Shown: positions 17,070-26,016 of the stretch, piece after piece
Layout: each line of letters opens with the position of its first letter
Numbering within the stretch: position 1 is the stretch's first letter
Source of the DNA: CAYPHY01 sp964410625
GTDB lineage: Bacteria; Chloroflexota; Anaerolineae; Promineifilales; Promineifilaceae
Assembly: GCA_964410625.1 (NCBI GenBank)
Contig: CAYPHY010000002.1
Coordinates: 62,001-126,000, forward strand
Reading direction: 5' to 3'
DNA: 64,000 nt
Notes under the pieces: generated by a model
Told to the model about the DNA's origin: nothing
Database searches by the model: none
Seen by the model: only the letters and a program-made list of their open reading frames with translations
Translations under genes and position numbers: made by a program

Positions 17070-17885
17070 ATGTCCCTTAGACACTGGTTGCGAAAGCAAA
17101 TGATTCATTCACTGCTACAAGAGGCAAAAGCGATCAGCGCGGCCGAATTACGCCGTTCGGCCGTCATCTTCGCCCCCCACCCCGATGATGAATCGCTGGC
17201 CTGTGGTGGAACGATAGCACGGAAGGTGCAATTAGGGGCCAGGGTGCAGGTGGCCTATATGACCGACGGCCGCCACTCCCATTCGCGCTATATCAGACCA
17301 CACCAACTGGCTGCGCTGCGCACACAAGAAGCATTGGCCGCCGGGCGGATGTTGGGCCTGAATGATGTGGACGCTACATTTCTCAATTTTGAAGATGGTT
17401 GTCTGGCGCAGGAGGAGACGGCCGCCATACGAAGCGTGACCGGCATCTTGAACAGTTGGCAGCCGGAAGAGGTCTACATTCCCTATCGCCACGAACCCCC
17501 GGCCGATCATGTGGCGACCCACCACATCGTCTTAGCCGCGCTGCAAGAAAGCGGCTTGAAACCGGTTATTTATGAGTACTCAGTCTGGTTCTGGCAACAT
17601 TGGCCGTGGACGCCCTTCCCCGGTGGTTCGCGGCAAGCCAACTGGAACTACATCAAGAACAGCCTCACCCACGGCTTGGGATTGCAACTGATGCGCGACT
17701 TTCGCCGCTTTGTCCCTGTCGCCGAGGTGTTGGAGCAGAAGAAAGTGGCCCTCGCCCAGCACAAAACGCAGATGGTTCGCCAGGCGGCCGATGCCCCCTG
17801 GCCGATCCTCGCCGATGTAGACAAAGGGGAGTTTCTTTCGCTGTTCTTTCAACCTTATGAGATTTTTCTGGAAAGGTACAACTAG
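17070..17885 (+). CDS. PIG-L/LmbE-family deacetylase
   Basis: A 271-residue zinc-dependent N-deacetylase. The zinc and catalytic motif PHPDDESLACGG is intact and the second histidine motif is DHVATHH. Known members deacetylate GlcNAc-containing substrates such as GlcNAc-PI or GlcNAc-inositol. Placement among glycosyltransferases suggests it deacetylates an amino sugar of the EPS precursor; that is inference. No signal peptide, so cytoplasmic. Confidence 0.92.
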   Translation: MSLRHWLRKQMIHSLLQEAKAISAAELRRSAVIFAPHPDDESLACGGTIARKVQLGARVQVAYMTDGRHSHSRYIRPHQLAALRTQEALAAGRMLGLNDVDATFLNFEDGCLAQEETAAIRSVTGILNSWQPEEVYIPYRHEPPADHVATHHIVLAALQESGLKPVIYEYSVWFWQHWPWTPFPGGSRQANWNYIKNSLTHGLGLQLMRDFRRFVPVAEVLEQKKVALAQHKTQMVRQAADAPWPILADVDKGEFLSLFFQPYEIFLERYN

Positions 17886-17920
17886 GAATCTATCCGGAAG
17901 TTAGATCGGCGCACGCTTTT

Positions 17921-18006
17921 TAACGCAGAGTCGCAAAGAAACAGAGACGCAGAGACTTCATCATTTAATCATCTCTGCGCCTCTGCCCCTCTGCGACTCT
18001 GCGTTA
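17921..18006. repeat. GCAGAGACGCAGAG hairpin
   Basis: A left arm TAACGCAGAGTCGC followed by CAGAGACGCAGAGA is answered by a right arm of TCTCTGCGCCTCTGC and GCGACTCTGCGTTA. The arms pair over about 35 nt with mismatches. Same family as 40506-40577. Confidence 0.88.
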
Positions 18007-18031
18007 AATCCTTGATCTAAAAGAGAAGAAA

Positions 18032-20125
18032 ATGACAGATAAGCAGTTAGTACGCCACTTCATTGATCGCTTCGATGATGAACGCACACCGGGGCGGGTG
18101 ATCGGCAGCCGCGCGGCCGCGGGCGTGCCACGTGGCGGCACAGATGTTGAAGGTGTCCTCAGCATTGATAACGGGGCGTTACGCATCCAGCCGCTGTTGC
18201 AGCCGGGGTGGGGACGGGCTGGTATTGCCTATGGCCCGTACCGCCGGGAAAACGGGCTGGCCTTTGGCGTCTACCTGCTCAACGGCCACCACGCCTCACA
18301 AACCGGCGACCTGACGCAGCGGTTGGCCGGGCGGCTCTATCGCTGGGCAAAGGGTAGCGAGGCGGAGAAGCTCCCCAACCGCCTCTACCATTGGGCATTG
18401 GTCGGCAACAAGCGGCAATTTTTGCGCCAGCTTCAACGTTGGACGATCCTCGATAAGCAGTATGGACGGGAAGGGGAAGCTGACCCGGCGGCGATCAATG
18501 AAAATCTGGCGATTGGTTGGTTTCCCCAGGAGACCCCGGCCGATCCGCTGGCTGAAGGGCATGGCTTTGTCGTCCATTCCGCCGGACCGGAAAACGGCGC
18601 GCTCTGGTCGCGCATTGGGAGCAACCTGTTACCCGCTATCAATGGCCTACAAAACATCCCGCTTTATCTGCTAATCGTTTTGCGCGAACAAGGTGCGGCG
18701 TACTACGTCGCCTCCTTGCCCAACGCCCATGGCTCGGCCGCCTTGCCCGATATGCGGCCGTTAGCCATTGATCCCTTCAACGATGATCCAATCCTCTATG
18801 CCGCCATCTACCAGAGCGTGTTGGGGCAAATCGGCTTTCGCGTGGATACGCGGGTCTATCAGGCACAGGTCGGCCGCCTCTCGGCGTTAGACAAGTGGTA
18901 TGGGACGGCGGTGGCGGCCGATACGCTGACCGGCATCAACACATTGAGCAACAGTCGCGCCGAAATCGGCGGCACATGGAAGGTTTACACGGGCGAATTG
19001 AAGCGCACGCCGAACGGCATCCAGGCGGTAGGCAGAGAAAATTTGGCCGTGCTGGACGCCGGGCAAACGGTGGGGCTGGCCCATATGCTGGTTGATCGGA
19101 GCGGCGAACGGGATGTGGTGGGGCTAATCTGGCGCTTTCAAGACAGCGACAACTATTGGCGGTTGATCATCCACCGCGGGGTCTGTTGGCTAAATGTGAA
19201 AGTAGCGGGCGAGTGGCAGGAAGTGGCAATGAGCGATCAGTTACCGCCGCTGTCTCGGCCGTTCTCGCTGCAACTACTCGATGACGGCCAAACGTTTAAT
19301 TTGTATATGAATGGCCAACCACTCTTCGAGCAGGCGTTAAAGGATGATCGCCTATCTGAGGCAACAGGGGTCGGCGTCTATCTCATCGCCAGTAAGGAGG
19401 TTTGTGTGCGTGCATTTGAAGCCCATCCGCGGGTGGTTGCCATCCCGGAACCCTTTATTCCCCAGGCACATTGGCTGCCTACGGCCGAAAAGCTGGTTGT
19501 CCACGACGATTTCAGCCAGGGCACCGGAGAGTTGGACGGCCGCCTGACCACCTTCGGCGACAAACGCTGGCGCCGCGAATTGGGGACGGGGAGCATTCAC
19601 GTCAATGGACAGCAAACGGCCGAGGTTCGCGCCAGCGCCGAGCTACCGAATCCCGGCCGCACCGCCTATACCATTTCCTGGGACAACCCGCAGTTCGCCG
19701 ATTTGCGCGTCAACCTCATCCCACCGGGGAAAGGACGGGGACAGGGGGAAAAGGGGCGCGGTGGCCTGATCATCTGGCAAGACCCGAAGAATTACTTCAT
19801 TGTCAACACCTGGCTGGATGATTTTTATGGTGGGGCTTCGATCTCCTCCTTTTTCCACCTCAACGGCTTCGAGGAGCTTTATGACGCGGTGTGGACAAAT
19901 GTCGGCCGTCGCATCTATTGGGGCACACCCTACGAACTACGCCTGGTCTTCGATGGCCTCTCCTTCATCGTCTTTATTGGCGATGAACCCGTCCTCTGCC
20001 GCGCTCTGACCGATATTTACCCCCGCTATAAACGAATGGCGATCAACCGGGTGGGGATTGCCGCCAACTGGGAGTGGGGTAACGACACGGGGACCCACTT
20101 TCAATACTTTACCGCGTCCGAGTGA
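18032..20125 (+). CDS. Unknown large protein with repeated beta-sandwich (LamG/ConA-like) pattern
   Basis: A 697-residue protein I do not recognise. At least two stretches share the pattern of a concanavalin-like beta-sandwich: about 320-450 (DSDNYWRLIIHRG, FSLQLLDDGQTFNLYMNGQPL, TGVGVYL) and about 500-697 (DPKNYFIVNTW, ELRLVFDGLSFIVFIGDEPV, VGIAANWEWGNDTG). The first 300 residues may be a third, more diverged unit. Such modules often bind or cleave glycans. There is no signal peptide or membrane segment, so export would need another route. It precedes a secreted glycosidase-like gene by 114 bp and sits inside the EPS locus. A GAGAAGAAA ribosome-binding site precedes ATG 18032. Confidence 0.8.
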   Translation: MTDKQLVRHFIDRFDDERTPGRVIGSRAAAGVPRGGTDVEGVLSIDNGALRIQPLLQPGWGRAGIAYGPYRRENGLAFGVYLLNGHHASQTGDLTQRLAGRLYRWAKGSEAEKLPNRLYHWALVGNKRQFLRQLQRWTILDKQYGREGEADPAAINENLAIGWFPQETPADPLAEGHGFVVHSAGPENGALWSRIGSNLLPAINGLQNIPLYLLIVLREQGAAYYVASLPNAHGSAALPDMRPLAIDPFNDDPILYAAIYQSVLGQIGFRVDTRVYQAQVGRLSALDKWYGTAVAADTLTGINTLSNSRAEIGGTWKVYTGELKRTPNGIQAVGRENLAVLDAGQTVGLAHMLVDRSGERDVVGLIWRFQDSDNYWRLIIHRGVCWLNVKVAGEWQEVAMSDQLPPLSRPFSLQLLDDGQTFNLYMNGQPLFEQALKDDRLSEATGVGVYLIASKEVCVRAFEAHPRVVAIPEPFIPQAHWLPTAEKLVVHDDFSQGTGELDGRLTTFGDKRWRRELGTGSIHVNGQQTAEVRASAELPNPGRTAYTISWDNPQFADLRVNLIPPGKGRGQGEKGRGGLIIWQDPKNYFIVNTWLDDFYGGASISSFFHLNGFEELYDAVWTNVGRRIYWGTPYELRLVFDGLSFIVFIGDEPVLCRALTDIYPRYKRMAINRVGIAANWEWGNDTGTHFQYFTASE

Positions 20126-20137
20126 GTATTGAGTAAT

Positions 20138-20197
20138 AGAAACCGGGTTTCGGCAATGAAGCGTGGCGCAAGAGCGTGCTCAAGAAACCCAGTTTCT
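20138..20197. repeat. AGAAACCGGGTTTC ... AAGAAACCCAGTTTCT hairpin
   Basis: Two halves of the AGAAACC family palindrome flank a 30-nt centre that contains its own GCGTGGCGC/GAGCGTGC-like partial symmetry. It fills most of the gap before the glycosidase gene. Confidence 0.8.
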
Positions 20198-20239
20198 AAA
20201 TCTGCTCAAACAATATAGTACCGTTGAGCATTGTTAATC

Positions 20240-23140
20240 ATGCAATCTAAATTGAAAATCATCGGCCTGCTGCTGATAGCTGGCTTTGTGGCTTTGCTCG
20301 TGGGGCAACGGGCCATGACCAGGTTCGGTGACGACCCGGCATACCTTCCTTTTATCGGCCGAACCGACCGGCCGACACCCGAACCGACCGACGAACCACA
20401 CCCTAGCCCCACGCCAGAGACAACACCCATACCGGCGGGAATCTTCTTCGACTCCTTCGATGGCGAACCGGTGATGCCCCTACCCTGGAGGCCGGACAAC
20501 TGGGATGTAACCGTTCACTCGCGCAGCCGCGAACACATTTATGAACTGGCCGAGATGCAAGCTGGACACAGCGAGCATTGTGATCCCCCGCCGACCAACC
20601 ATCCCATCACGGCCTATGAGGATGCTGTGTTTCAATGCCGCAACCATATGATGACGGCGATTAACGAGGGAGGGTATGGGGCGATTTATCTGACGCCCAA
20701 CCATCTGGTTGATTTCTCCGGCGGCGAAGCGGTGGTGCGCTTTGATCTCTCCACCGAACGCACCTCGTCGCGGGACTGGGTTGACCTGTGGCTCACCCCT
20801 TACGAAGCGCATCTGCAACTGCCATTGGCGGACTGGTTGCCCGATCTCAGTGGCGAACCACGACGAGGGATCAAGATCGAGATGGACAGCTTTGAGGGAC
20901 AAACGATTTTTAAGGGGGAGATCATCCGTGACCACCAGGCGGAACAGGTGGATAGCGACACCTTAACCGGCTATGAAAGCTTTCTGCTTCCCAGCGCGGC
21001 CGAACGCACCACCTTTGAGCTGCGTATCTCCCAGACCCATCTCCAGTTTGGAATGCCCGCCTATGATTTCTGGTGGATTGATACCGACATTTCCGCGCTG
21101 GGCTGGGAGCGCGGCGTTGTCCAGTTCGGCCACCACTCCTACAACCCGACCAAGGATTGCAACGATTGCGGCCCCAATACCTGGCATTGGGACAACGTAT
21201 ACATCGAACCGGCCACTCCGTTTACCATGATCCACGCCGACCGTCGCTATGTAGACCCGACAACTGCTCAGAGTGTCAATTTTGGCACGGCCGCTCCCCC
21301 CAATGCCTACCTACGCTTTGCCGCCATTGGCAATCATCTGGAAGTCAGCTTCGACGGCGGCACTACCTGGGAAGCAGCACAGATACAGAGCCAGGAACGA
21401 TATGTCGAAGAAGCTTTCTGGTCTTATTGGACGCCGGTCCCCGCCGGAACGAGTAGCGTCGCCTTTCGCGGCGAGGATTGGTGGGGCGGCAACTGGCACG
21501 TGCGTGATATAACGATCTGGTCATTGGCGGCCGACACTTCAACGACAACCACTGACCTATCTGCGACAACCACTCTGACCACGCCGGTAGCCTATGCACC
21601 ACTAACACTCAATGAGGATGAAACGGCCATCGAAGCCGACATCATCGTGGACACAACGGCCGCCGGCATAACGATTGATCCACGCATCCTCGGCAGCAAC
21701 CTCCCTGTCTGGCTTAACCCCGACCGCTTTGCCGACCTCACTTTTCGCACGCGCATCCAGGCGGCCGGGCTGACGGTGCTGCGCTTCCCCGGTGGCAGTT
21801 GGAGCAATGCCTATGATTGGCTGGCCTGCGAACGGGGGCAGGGGATTGATGACGAGGCCATTTGTTATTGGCCCTGGGCTGCTCGGCCGACAGATTTCAT
21901 TGACTTCCTGCAAGCAACCGGCATAGAGGGGATGGTAACGGCCAACATCAATGGCACTGCCCAGGAAGCGGCGGCATGGGTCGCCTTCTTCAATGGCTCG
22001 GTGGATGACGAACGGCCGCTCGGCGTGGATGTGCGCGGCCGTGATTGGGGGACGGTTGGCGACTGGGCAAGGTTACGCAGCGACAACGGCAACCCCGACC
22101 CGCTGCCGGTTCGCTATTGGGAAGTGGGCAACGAGGTCTATGGCGGCAAGGAAGGGAGCGGCCGTGATTGCCTTCCCTGGGGTTGGGAAGATGTCTGGAC
22201 ATGTGACGGGACTGAATACAGTAACGGCATTGGCAGCGGGGACGGCCGCCACGAAGGATACCTCGAATTTCGCGCGGCGATGCAAGCGGTTGACCCGACG
22301 ATCCAGGTCGGCGCGGTCGGCGTGGCCGGGCAAGGGGAGTGGAGCAACTGGGGCAATGAGGTGTTGAGCGCCGCTGGAACAGAAATGGAGTTCTATGTCA
22401 TCCACAATTATGGCTTTAATGAACGGCCTGCCACTTATGCTGACGTACTGGCCCAACCGCAAACGATGTGGAGCCGTATCGTCTCTGATTTTGCAGCGGC
22501 CGTTGACGACCACGCTGGCGGACGGCCGATCCCCCTCGCGCTGACCGAATACAACCTCTTTGCTGTTGAAGGTCAGGACAGCGAGGGCTGGATGTCCCAC
22601 GCCGTAAACGCGCTCTATCTGGCCGATACGATTGGACAATTGATCCAAAACGGCTTTGTGATGGCAAACCAATGGGATGTCGCCCACGGGGAAGGCTTAG
22701 ATGCACCAGGCTATGGCTTGATGCAAGCAGCTACCTATTTCCGTAGTCCGCAATATTACGCCTTCCCCCTTTGGGCGCATTTTGGCAACGAAATGCTGCC
22801 GCTGCGTTCAAAGTTGGCGGCCGACACCACGCTCAGCCTCTATGCCGGGCGTAATGGGGCGAATGAGCTTACCCTGCTAGCGATCAACAAGACCGGCGAA
22901 CCAATCTCGACGACCATTCAATTCGCTGGCGCGGACAGTATTGTTAGCGGCAGCGTTGATGTCGTGGAGGCGGCCGCGCTCGACGCGACCAGCGTCACCT
23001 TCAACGGCCTTACCGACCCCGCCGACGATCTTTCCGATGCTCCCGCCGCGCCCATAACCAACCTGAGCAACCCGCTTCACCATACCTTTTCACCCTATTC
23101 GATAACGCTACTGCGTCTGCATGTCGCCGGTAGTCAGTAG
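20240..23140 (+). CDS. Secreted, membrane-anchored glycoside hydrolase, alpha-L-arabinofuranosidase (GH51/clan A)-like
   Basis: A 966-residue protein. Residues 8-25 are a hydrophobic signal or anchor, followed by a Pro/Thr/Glu-rich linker (PTPEPTDEPHPSPTPE). A beta-rich region spans about 65-430. The C-terminal part resembles a clan A TIM barrel: ILGSNLPVWLN, VLRFPGGSWSNAYDW, then YWEVGNEVYGG with the probable acid/base Glu632, and LALTEYNLF with the probable nucleophile Glu770. A small beta domain ends the protein. In known families this hydrolyses arabinofuranosyl or related linkages outside the cell. Placement suggests trimming or turnover of the EPS. I prefer ATG 20240 over TTG 20231. Exact GH family is uncertain. 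Confidence 0.82.
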   Translation: MQSKLKIIGLLLIAGFVALLVGQRAMTRFGDDPAYLPFIGRTDRPTPEPTDEPHPSPTPETTPIPAGIFFDSFDGEPVMPLPWRPDNWDVTVHSRSREHIYELAEMQAGHSEHCDPPPTNHPITAYEDAVFQCRNHMMTAINEGGYGAIYLTPNHLVDFSGGEAVVRFDLSTERTSSRDWVDLWLTPYEAHLQLPLADWLPDLSGEPRRGIKIEMDSFEGQTIFKGEIIRDHQAEQVDSDTLTGYESFLLPSAAERTTFELRISQTHLQFGMPAYDFWWIDTDISALGWERGVVQFGHHSYNPTKDCNDCGPNTWHWDNVYIEPATPFTMIHADRRYVDPTTAQSVNFGTAAPPNAYLRFAAIGNHLEVSFDGGTTWEAAQIQSQERYVEEAFWSYWTPVPAGTSSVAFRGEDWWGGNWHVRDITIWSLAADTSTTTTDLSATTTLTTPVAYAPLTLNEDETAIEADIIVDTTAAGITIDPRILGSNLPVWLNPDRFADLTFRTRIQAAGLTVLRFPGGSWSNAYDWLACERGQGIDDEAICYWPWAARPTDFIDFLQATGIEGMVTANINGTAQEAAAWVAFFNGSVDDERPLGVDVRGRDWGTVGDWARLRSDNGNPDPLPVRYWEVGNEVYGGKEGSGRDCLPWGWEDVWTCDGTEYSNGIGSGDGRHEGYLEFRAAMQAVDPTIQVGAVGVAGQGEWSNWGNEVLSAAGTEMEFYVIHNYGFNERPATYADVLAQPQTMWSRIVSDFAAAVDDHAGGRPIPLALTEYNLFAVEGQDSEGWMSHAVNALYLADTIGQLIQNGFVMANQWDVAHGEGLDAPGYGLMQAATYFRSPQYYAFPLWAHFGNEMLPLRSKLAADTTLSLYAGRNGANELTLLAINKTGEPISTTIQFAGADSIVSGSVDVVEAAALDATSVTFNGLTDPADDLSDAPAAPITNLSNPLHHTFSPYSITLLRLHVAGSQ

Positions 23141-23183
23141 GCGGTTGGCGGTTGGGAAGAGACTAGAGATTAATGTGGCAAGT

Positions 23184-23283
23184 NNNNNNNNNNNNNNNNN
23201 NNNNNNNNNNNNNNNNNNNNNNNNNNNNNNNNNNNNNNNNNNNNNNNNNNNNNNNNNNNNNNNNNNNNNNNNNNNNNNNNNNN
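23184..23283. other. Assembly gap (100 N)
   Basis: Exactly 100 N residues, the conventional length for a gap of unknown size. The flanks do not overlap each other. A GGCGGTTGGCGGTTGGG and GAGACTAGAGATT repeat arm lies just to the left, so a hairpin repeat probably broke the assembly here. Confidence 0.99.
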
Positions 23284-23301
23284 TACTCTCTCGAGGAACC
23301 T

Positions 23302-24483
23302 ATGGCTCGTTTAATCATCTTACGCATACTGGAAACCTACTTTCGCCACCGCTGGCTCTATCTACTGCCGATTGTGCTGATGGTGGCGGCGGCGGCCGTC
23401 TTCATCTACACCGCCAAGCCCAAATACCAATCGCAAGGCGTTCTCTATGTGCAACAAGAGTCGCTGCTGGCTTCGATGACGGCCGTGACCAACAACGATG
23501 GCTCCTGGTGGATGACGCCCTCCCAGGCCACCGCCAACCAGATGAACGAACTGTTGCAAACCGATGCCTTTGTCCGTGCCGTGATCCAGCAAACTGATTT
23601 GGAAGCAGAGATGCAAAAAGGGCAGGCCCATGCCGATGAGGTAATAAAAGAGACACGCAAGGCCGTTTGGGTTGCTTCCCAGGGGGATAATCAAGTGCTG
23701 GTTGGTGCAGCCCATGAACAACCGGAGGTCAGCTACCAGCTTGTGCATGGCATCATCGAAGGCTACATCCAATGGCAGGTGAATGCCCAACGCGCCGAAA
23801 GCCAATCGGCCCATCTCTTTTTTGCCGATTTGCTGCAACGTTATGAAAGCGATCTGAATGCTGCCCGCGAGGCGATGCGCGACTATCTCCGCGCCCATCC
23901 AGAACCGCTTCACGGTGAACGCCCCAGCCTGGAACAACTGGAGCTTGCCCGCCTGCAAAGCGAGATTGATGTGGCGGCCGCCCGCTATGCCAGCACGCTG
24001 GACAAAGAGGAAAACGCCCAACTATCGCTGGCACAAATCGAAAGCGACGCCCGGCAAACCTATTTGCTGATTGACGCGCCACGCTTACCTATCGAACCCT
24101 CCACCTCCCTGAAGCAACTTGCGATCAATGTAGCGATTTTTATCGCTGCCGGATTGGTGCTCAGCGCTGGGGCGATTGTGGGGGCGGCCGTCTTAGACAG
24201 CAGCTTCCGTTTTCCCATTGACATTGAACAACGTCTGCGGCTGCCGGTGTTGGCGACGCTGCCAGACACCACAGCGAAGCGGCCGCGCTTCACCAGTTTC
24301 CGGCAGCGGCAACCGGCAAGCGACCCGGCTCCTGGCAAGACCCAACAGCAAGAACAACCCAAACCCCGCTGGAAGCCAGTTTCCATCACCCTACAAATCA
24401 ACCGCAATAGCGGAAGTGGTAGCGGTCAGAACATGGCCCAGGGTGTCATCCAGGACGCTCGACAGGAGCAAGCTACACTGTGA
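23302..24483 (+). CDS. Chain-length determinant / polysaccharide co-polymerase (Wzz-like)
   Basis: A 393-residue inner-membrane protein with a transmembrane segment at about 19-38, a mostly helical periplasmic region with coiled-coil character (about 130-265), and a second transmembrane segment at about 277-302. The segment RLPIEPSTSLKQL before the second membrane helix matches the proline-rich Wzz motif. It would control polymer length with the Wzy-like protein. I start at ATG 23302, preceded by an AGGAA site; any reading through the N-gap is artificial. The cytoplasmic C-terminal tail is Gln/Pro-rich with no tyrosine cluster. Overlaps the flippase gene by 4 bp. Confidence 0.87.
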   Translation: MARLIILRILETYFRHRWLYLLPIVLMVAAAAVFIYTAKPKYQSQGVLYVQQESLLASMTAVTNNDGSWWMTPSQATANQMNELLQTDAFVRAVIQQTDLEAEMQKGQAHADEVIKETRKAVWVASQGDNQVLVGAAHEQPEVSYQLVHGIIEGYIQWQVNAQRAESQSAHLFFADLLQRYESDLNAAREAMRDYLRAHPEPLHGERPSLEQLELARLQSEIDVAAARYASTLDKEENAQLSLAQIESDARQTYLLIDAPRLPIEPSTSLKQLAINVAIFIAAGLVLSAGAIVGAAVLDSSFRFPIDIEQRLRLPVLATLPDTTAKRPRFTSFRQRQPASDPAPGKTQQQEQPKPRWKPVSITLQINRNSGSGSGQNMAQGVIQDARQEQATL

Positions 24484-25976
24484 ACAAGACCGGTCAAGTT
24501 ATCGTCAAAAATGCAAGCGTTTTGTTTGCCTCGCAGATCATCACCTGGGCGCTAACCCTGCTGTTGACCATCTTCCTGCCGCGCTTTTTGGGACCGGCGG
24601 CCGTTGGTCAATTCCATCTCGCCAACTCGCTCTGGGCGGTGGTGGCGATTGTCGCCACCTTTGGGATGGATGTGCTATTGGTGAAGGAGACCGCCCGCGC
24701 CCCTGGACGCGCGGCCGAACTGTTCGGCACCACGCTCGTCCTGCGTTCCCTGCTCTATCTGTTGGGGGCCGGATTCCTCGTCCTTTATACCTGGATAGCG
24801 GGCTATGAAGCGGAAACGCTTCAGGTTATCGCCGTCGTTGGCATTGCCAACTTGATTGTCCAGATGACCGGCGCGTGTGAAGCCTTGCTCAAGGGGGTTG
24901 AGCGAATGGAGTTCATCTCCTATGGCAACATCGCCGCTAAAACTTTGCTCACTGTTCTGAGTATTGCGCTGCTGCTACTAGGGCAAAGCGTTGTCGCCAT
25001 TGCCGCCGTTGGCATCGTCGCGGCATTGGTCAATTTGCTATTGCAACTGCGCTACTTACGCCGATTGCAACTGCTTACCTTCTCGTTTCAATGGGGATTG
25101 GCTCGCTGGATGCTTCGCGCCAGCTTCCCCTACTTGCTGGTCTATGCCTTCCTTGTCCTTTATATGCAGGTGGATATTGTGATTATCTCCCTGTTGGTTA
25201 ACGAAGAAGGCGTCGGCTGGTATGGCGCGGCCGACCAACTATTTGGCACGCTCCTGTTTATCCCGACGGTGTTTATGACGGCCGTCTTTCCGGCTCTCTC
25301 CCGCCTTTATACCAGCGCGTCAGAGTCGCTGCCCCGGCTGATGAGCCGCAGCTTCGATCTGCTCTTACTGGTCAGCGTTCCGATTGGCTTCGGTATCATC
25401 GTGATCGCCGATTCGCTGGTCGTCTTGCTTTTTGGGCCTGCCTTTGCCAATAGCGGTCCCATTTTGGCGGTGATGGGCCTGGTGCTGATCCTGACCTACC
25501 AAAACATGCTCATCAGCCAATTTGTGATCTCCACCGACCGGCAAAACGTCTGGACGGGGATCATGGTGGCGGCCGTGCTGGCTTCCATCCCGCTCGACCT
25601 GCTGCTGATCCCCCTCTGCCAACAACTTTTCAACAATGGTGCAATTGGCGGCGCGCTGGCTTTTATCGTCACTGAACTGGGGATGTTGCTCGTTGGCCTA
25701 CGCTATCTGCCCCAGGGGGCGCTGGACAGCAACAACGGCCGCCTCGCCTTGCGTGTTCTCCTGGCGGGGATGATGATGGTCGCCGCCATCTGGTGGATGC
25801 GTGGTTGGGCTTCTGGCTGGCTGCTCGCCTATCCCATCCTGGTTGGCGCGGCCGTCTATGTCACGGCGGTTCTGGCGTTGCGCGTTGTGTCGGCCGAAGA
25901 GCGCGAGCTTTTCCGGCAACTGGCGCAAAACGTCCTGCTGCGCGTGCGCCGCCAGCGCACCCAACCCGTCGGATAG
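24480..25976 (+). CDS. Polysaccharide flippase, Wzx/MOP superfamily
   Basis: A 498-residue protein with about 12-14 membrane segments. It opens with the family-typical sequence VKNASVLFASQIITWALTLLLTIFLPRFLGPAAVGQF and has the internal motif VFMTAVFPALSRL. It would flip undecaprenyl-linked repeat units to the outer face. The GTG start at 24480 overlaps the stop of the Wzz-like gene in a GTGA junction, which indicates translational coupling. Confidence 0.93.
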   Translation: MNKTGQVIVKNASVLFASQIITWALTLLLTIFLPRFLGPAAVGQFHLANSLWAVVAIVATFGMDVLLVKETARAPGRAAELFGTTLVLRSLLYLLGAGFLVLYTWIAGYEAETLQVIAVVGIANLIVQMTGACEALLKGVERMEFISYGNIAAKTLLTVLSIALLLLGQSVVAIAAVGIVAALVNLLLQLRYLRRLQLLTFSFQWGLARWMLRASFPYLLVYAFLVLYMQVDIVIISLLVNEEGVGWYGAADQLFGTLLFIPTVFMTAVFPALSRLYTSASESLPRLMSRSFDLLLLVSVPIGFGIIVIADSLVVLLFGPAFANSGPILAVMGLVLILTYQNMLISQFVISTDRQNVWTGIMVAAVLASIPLDLLLIPLCQQLFNNGAIGGALAFIVTELGMLLVGLRYLPQGALDSNNGRLALRVLLAGMMMVAAIWWMRGWASGWLLAYPILVGAAVYVTAVLALRVVSAEERELFRQLAQNVLLRVRRQRTQPVG

Positions 25977-26016
25977 ACAACGACAACGGATTTAGAAAGA
26001 AACGGTTATAGCTTAT

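Noticed and set aside
23173..23301. N-terminal extension of the Wzz-like protein through the N gap
   Set aside because: The frame exists only because N codons contain no stops; ATG 23302 with AGGAA upstream is the supported start.
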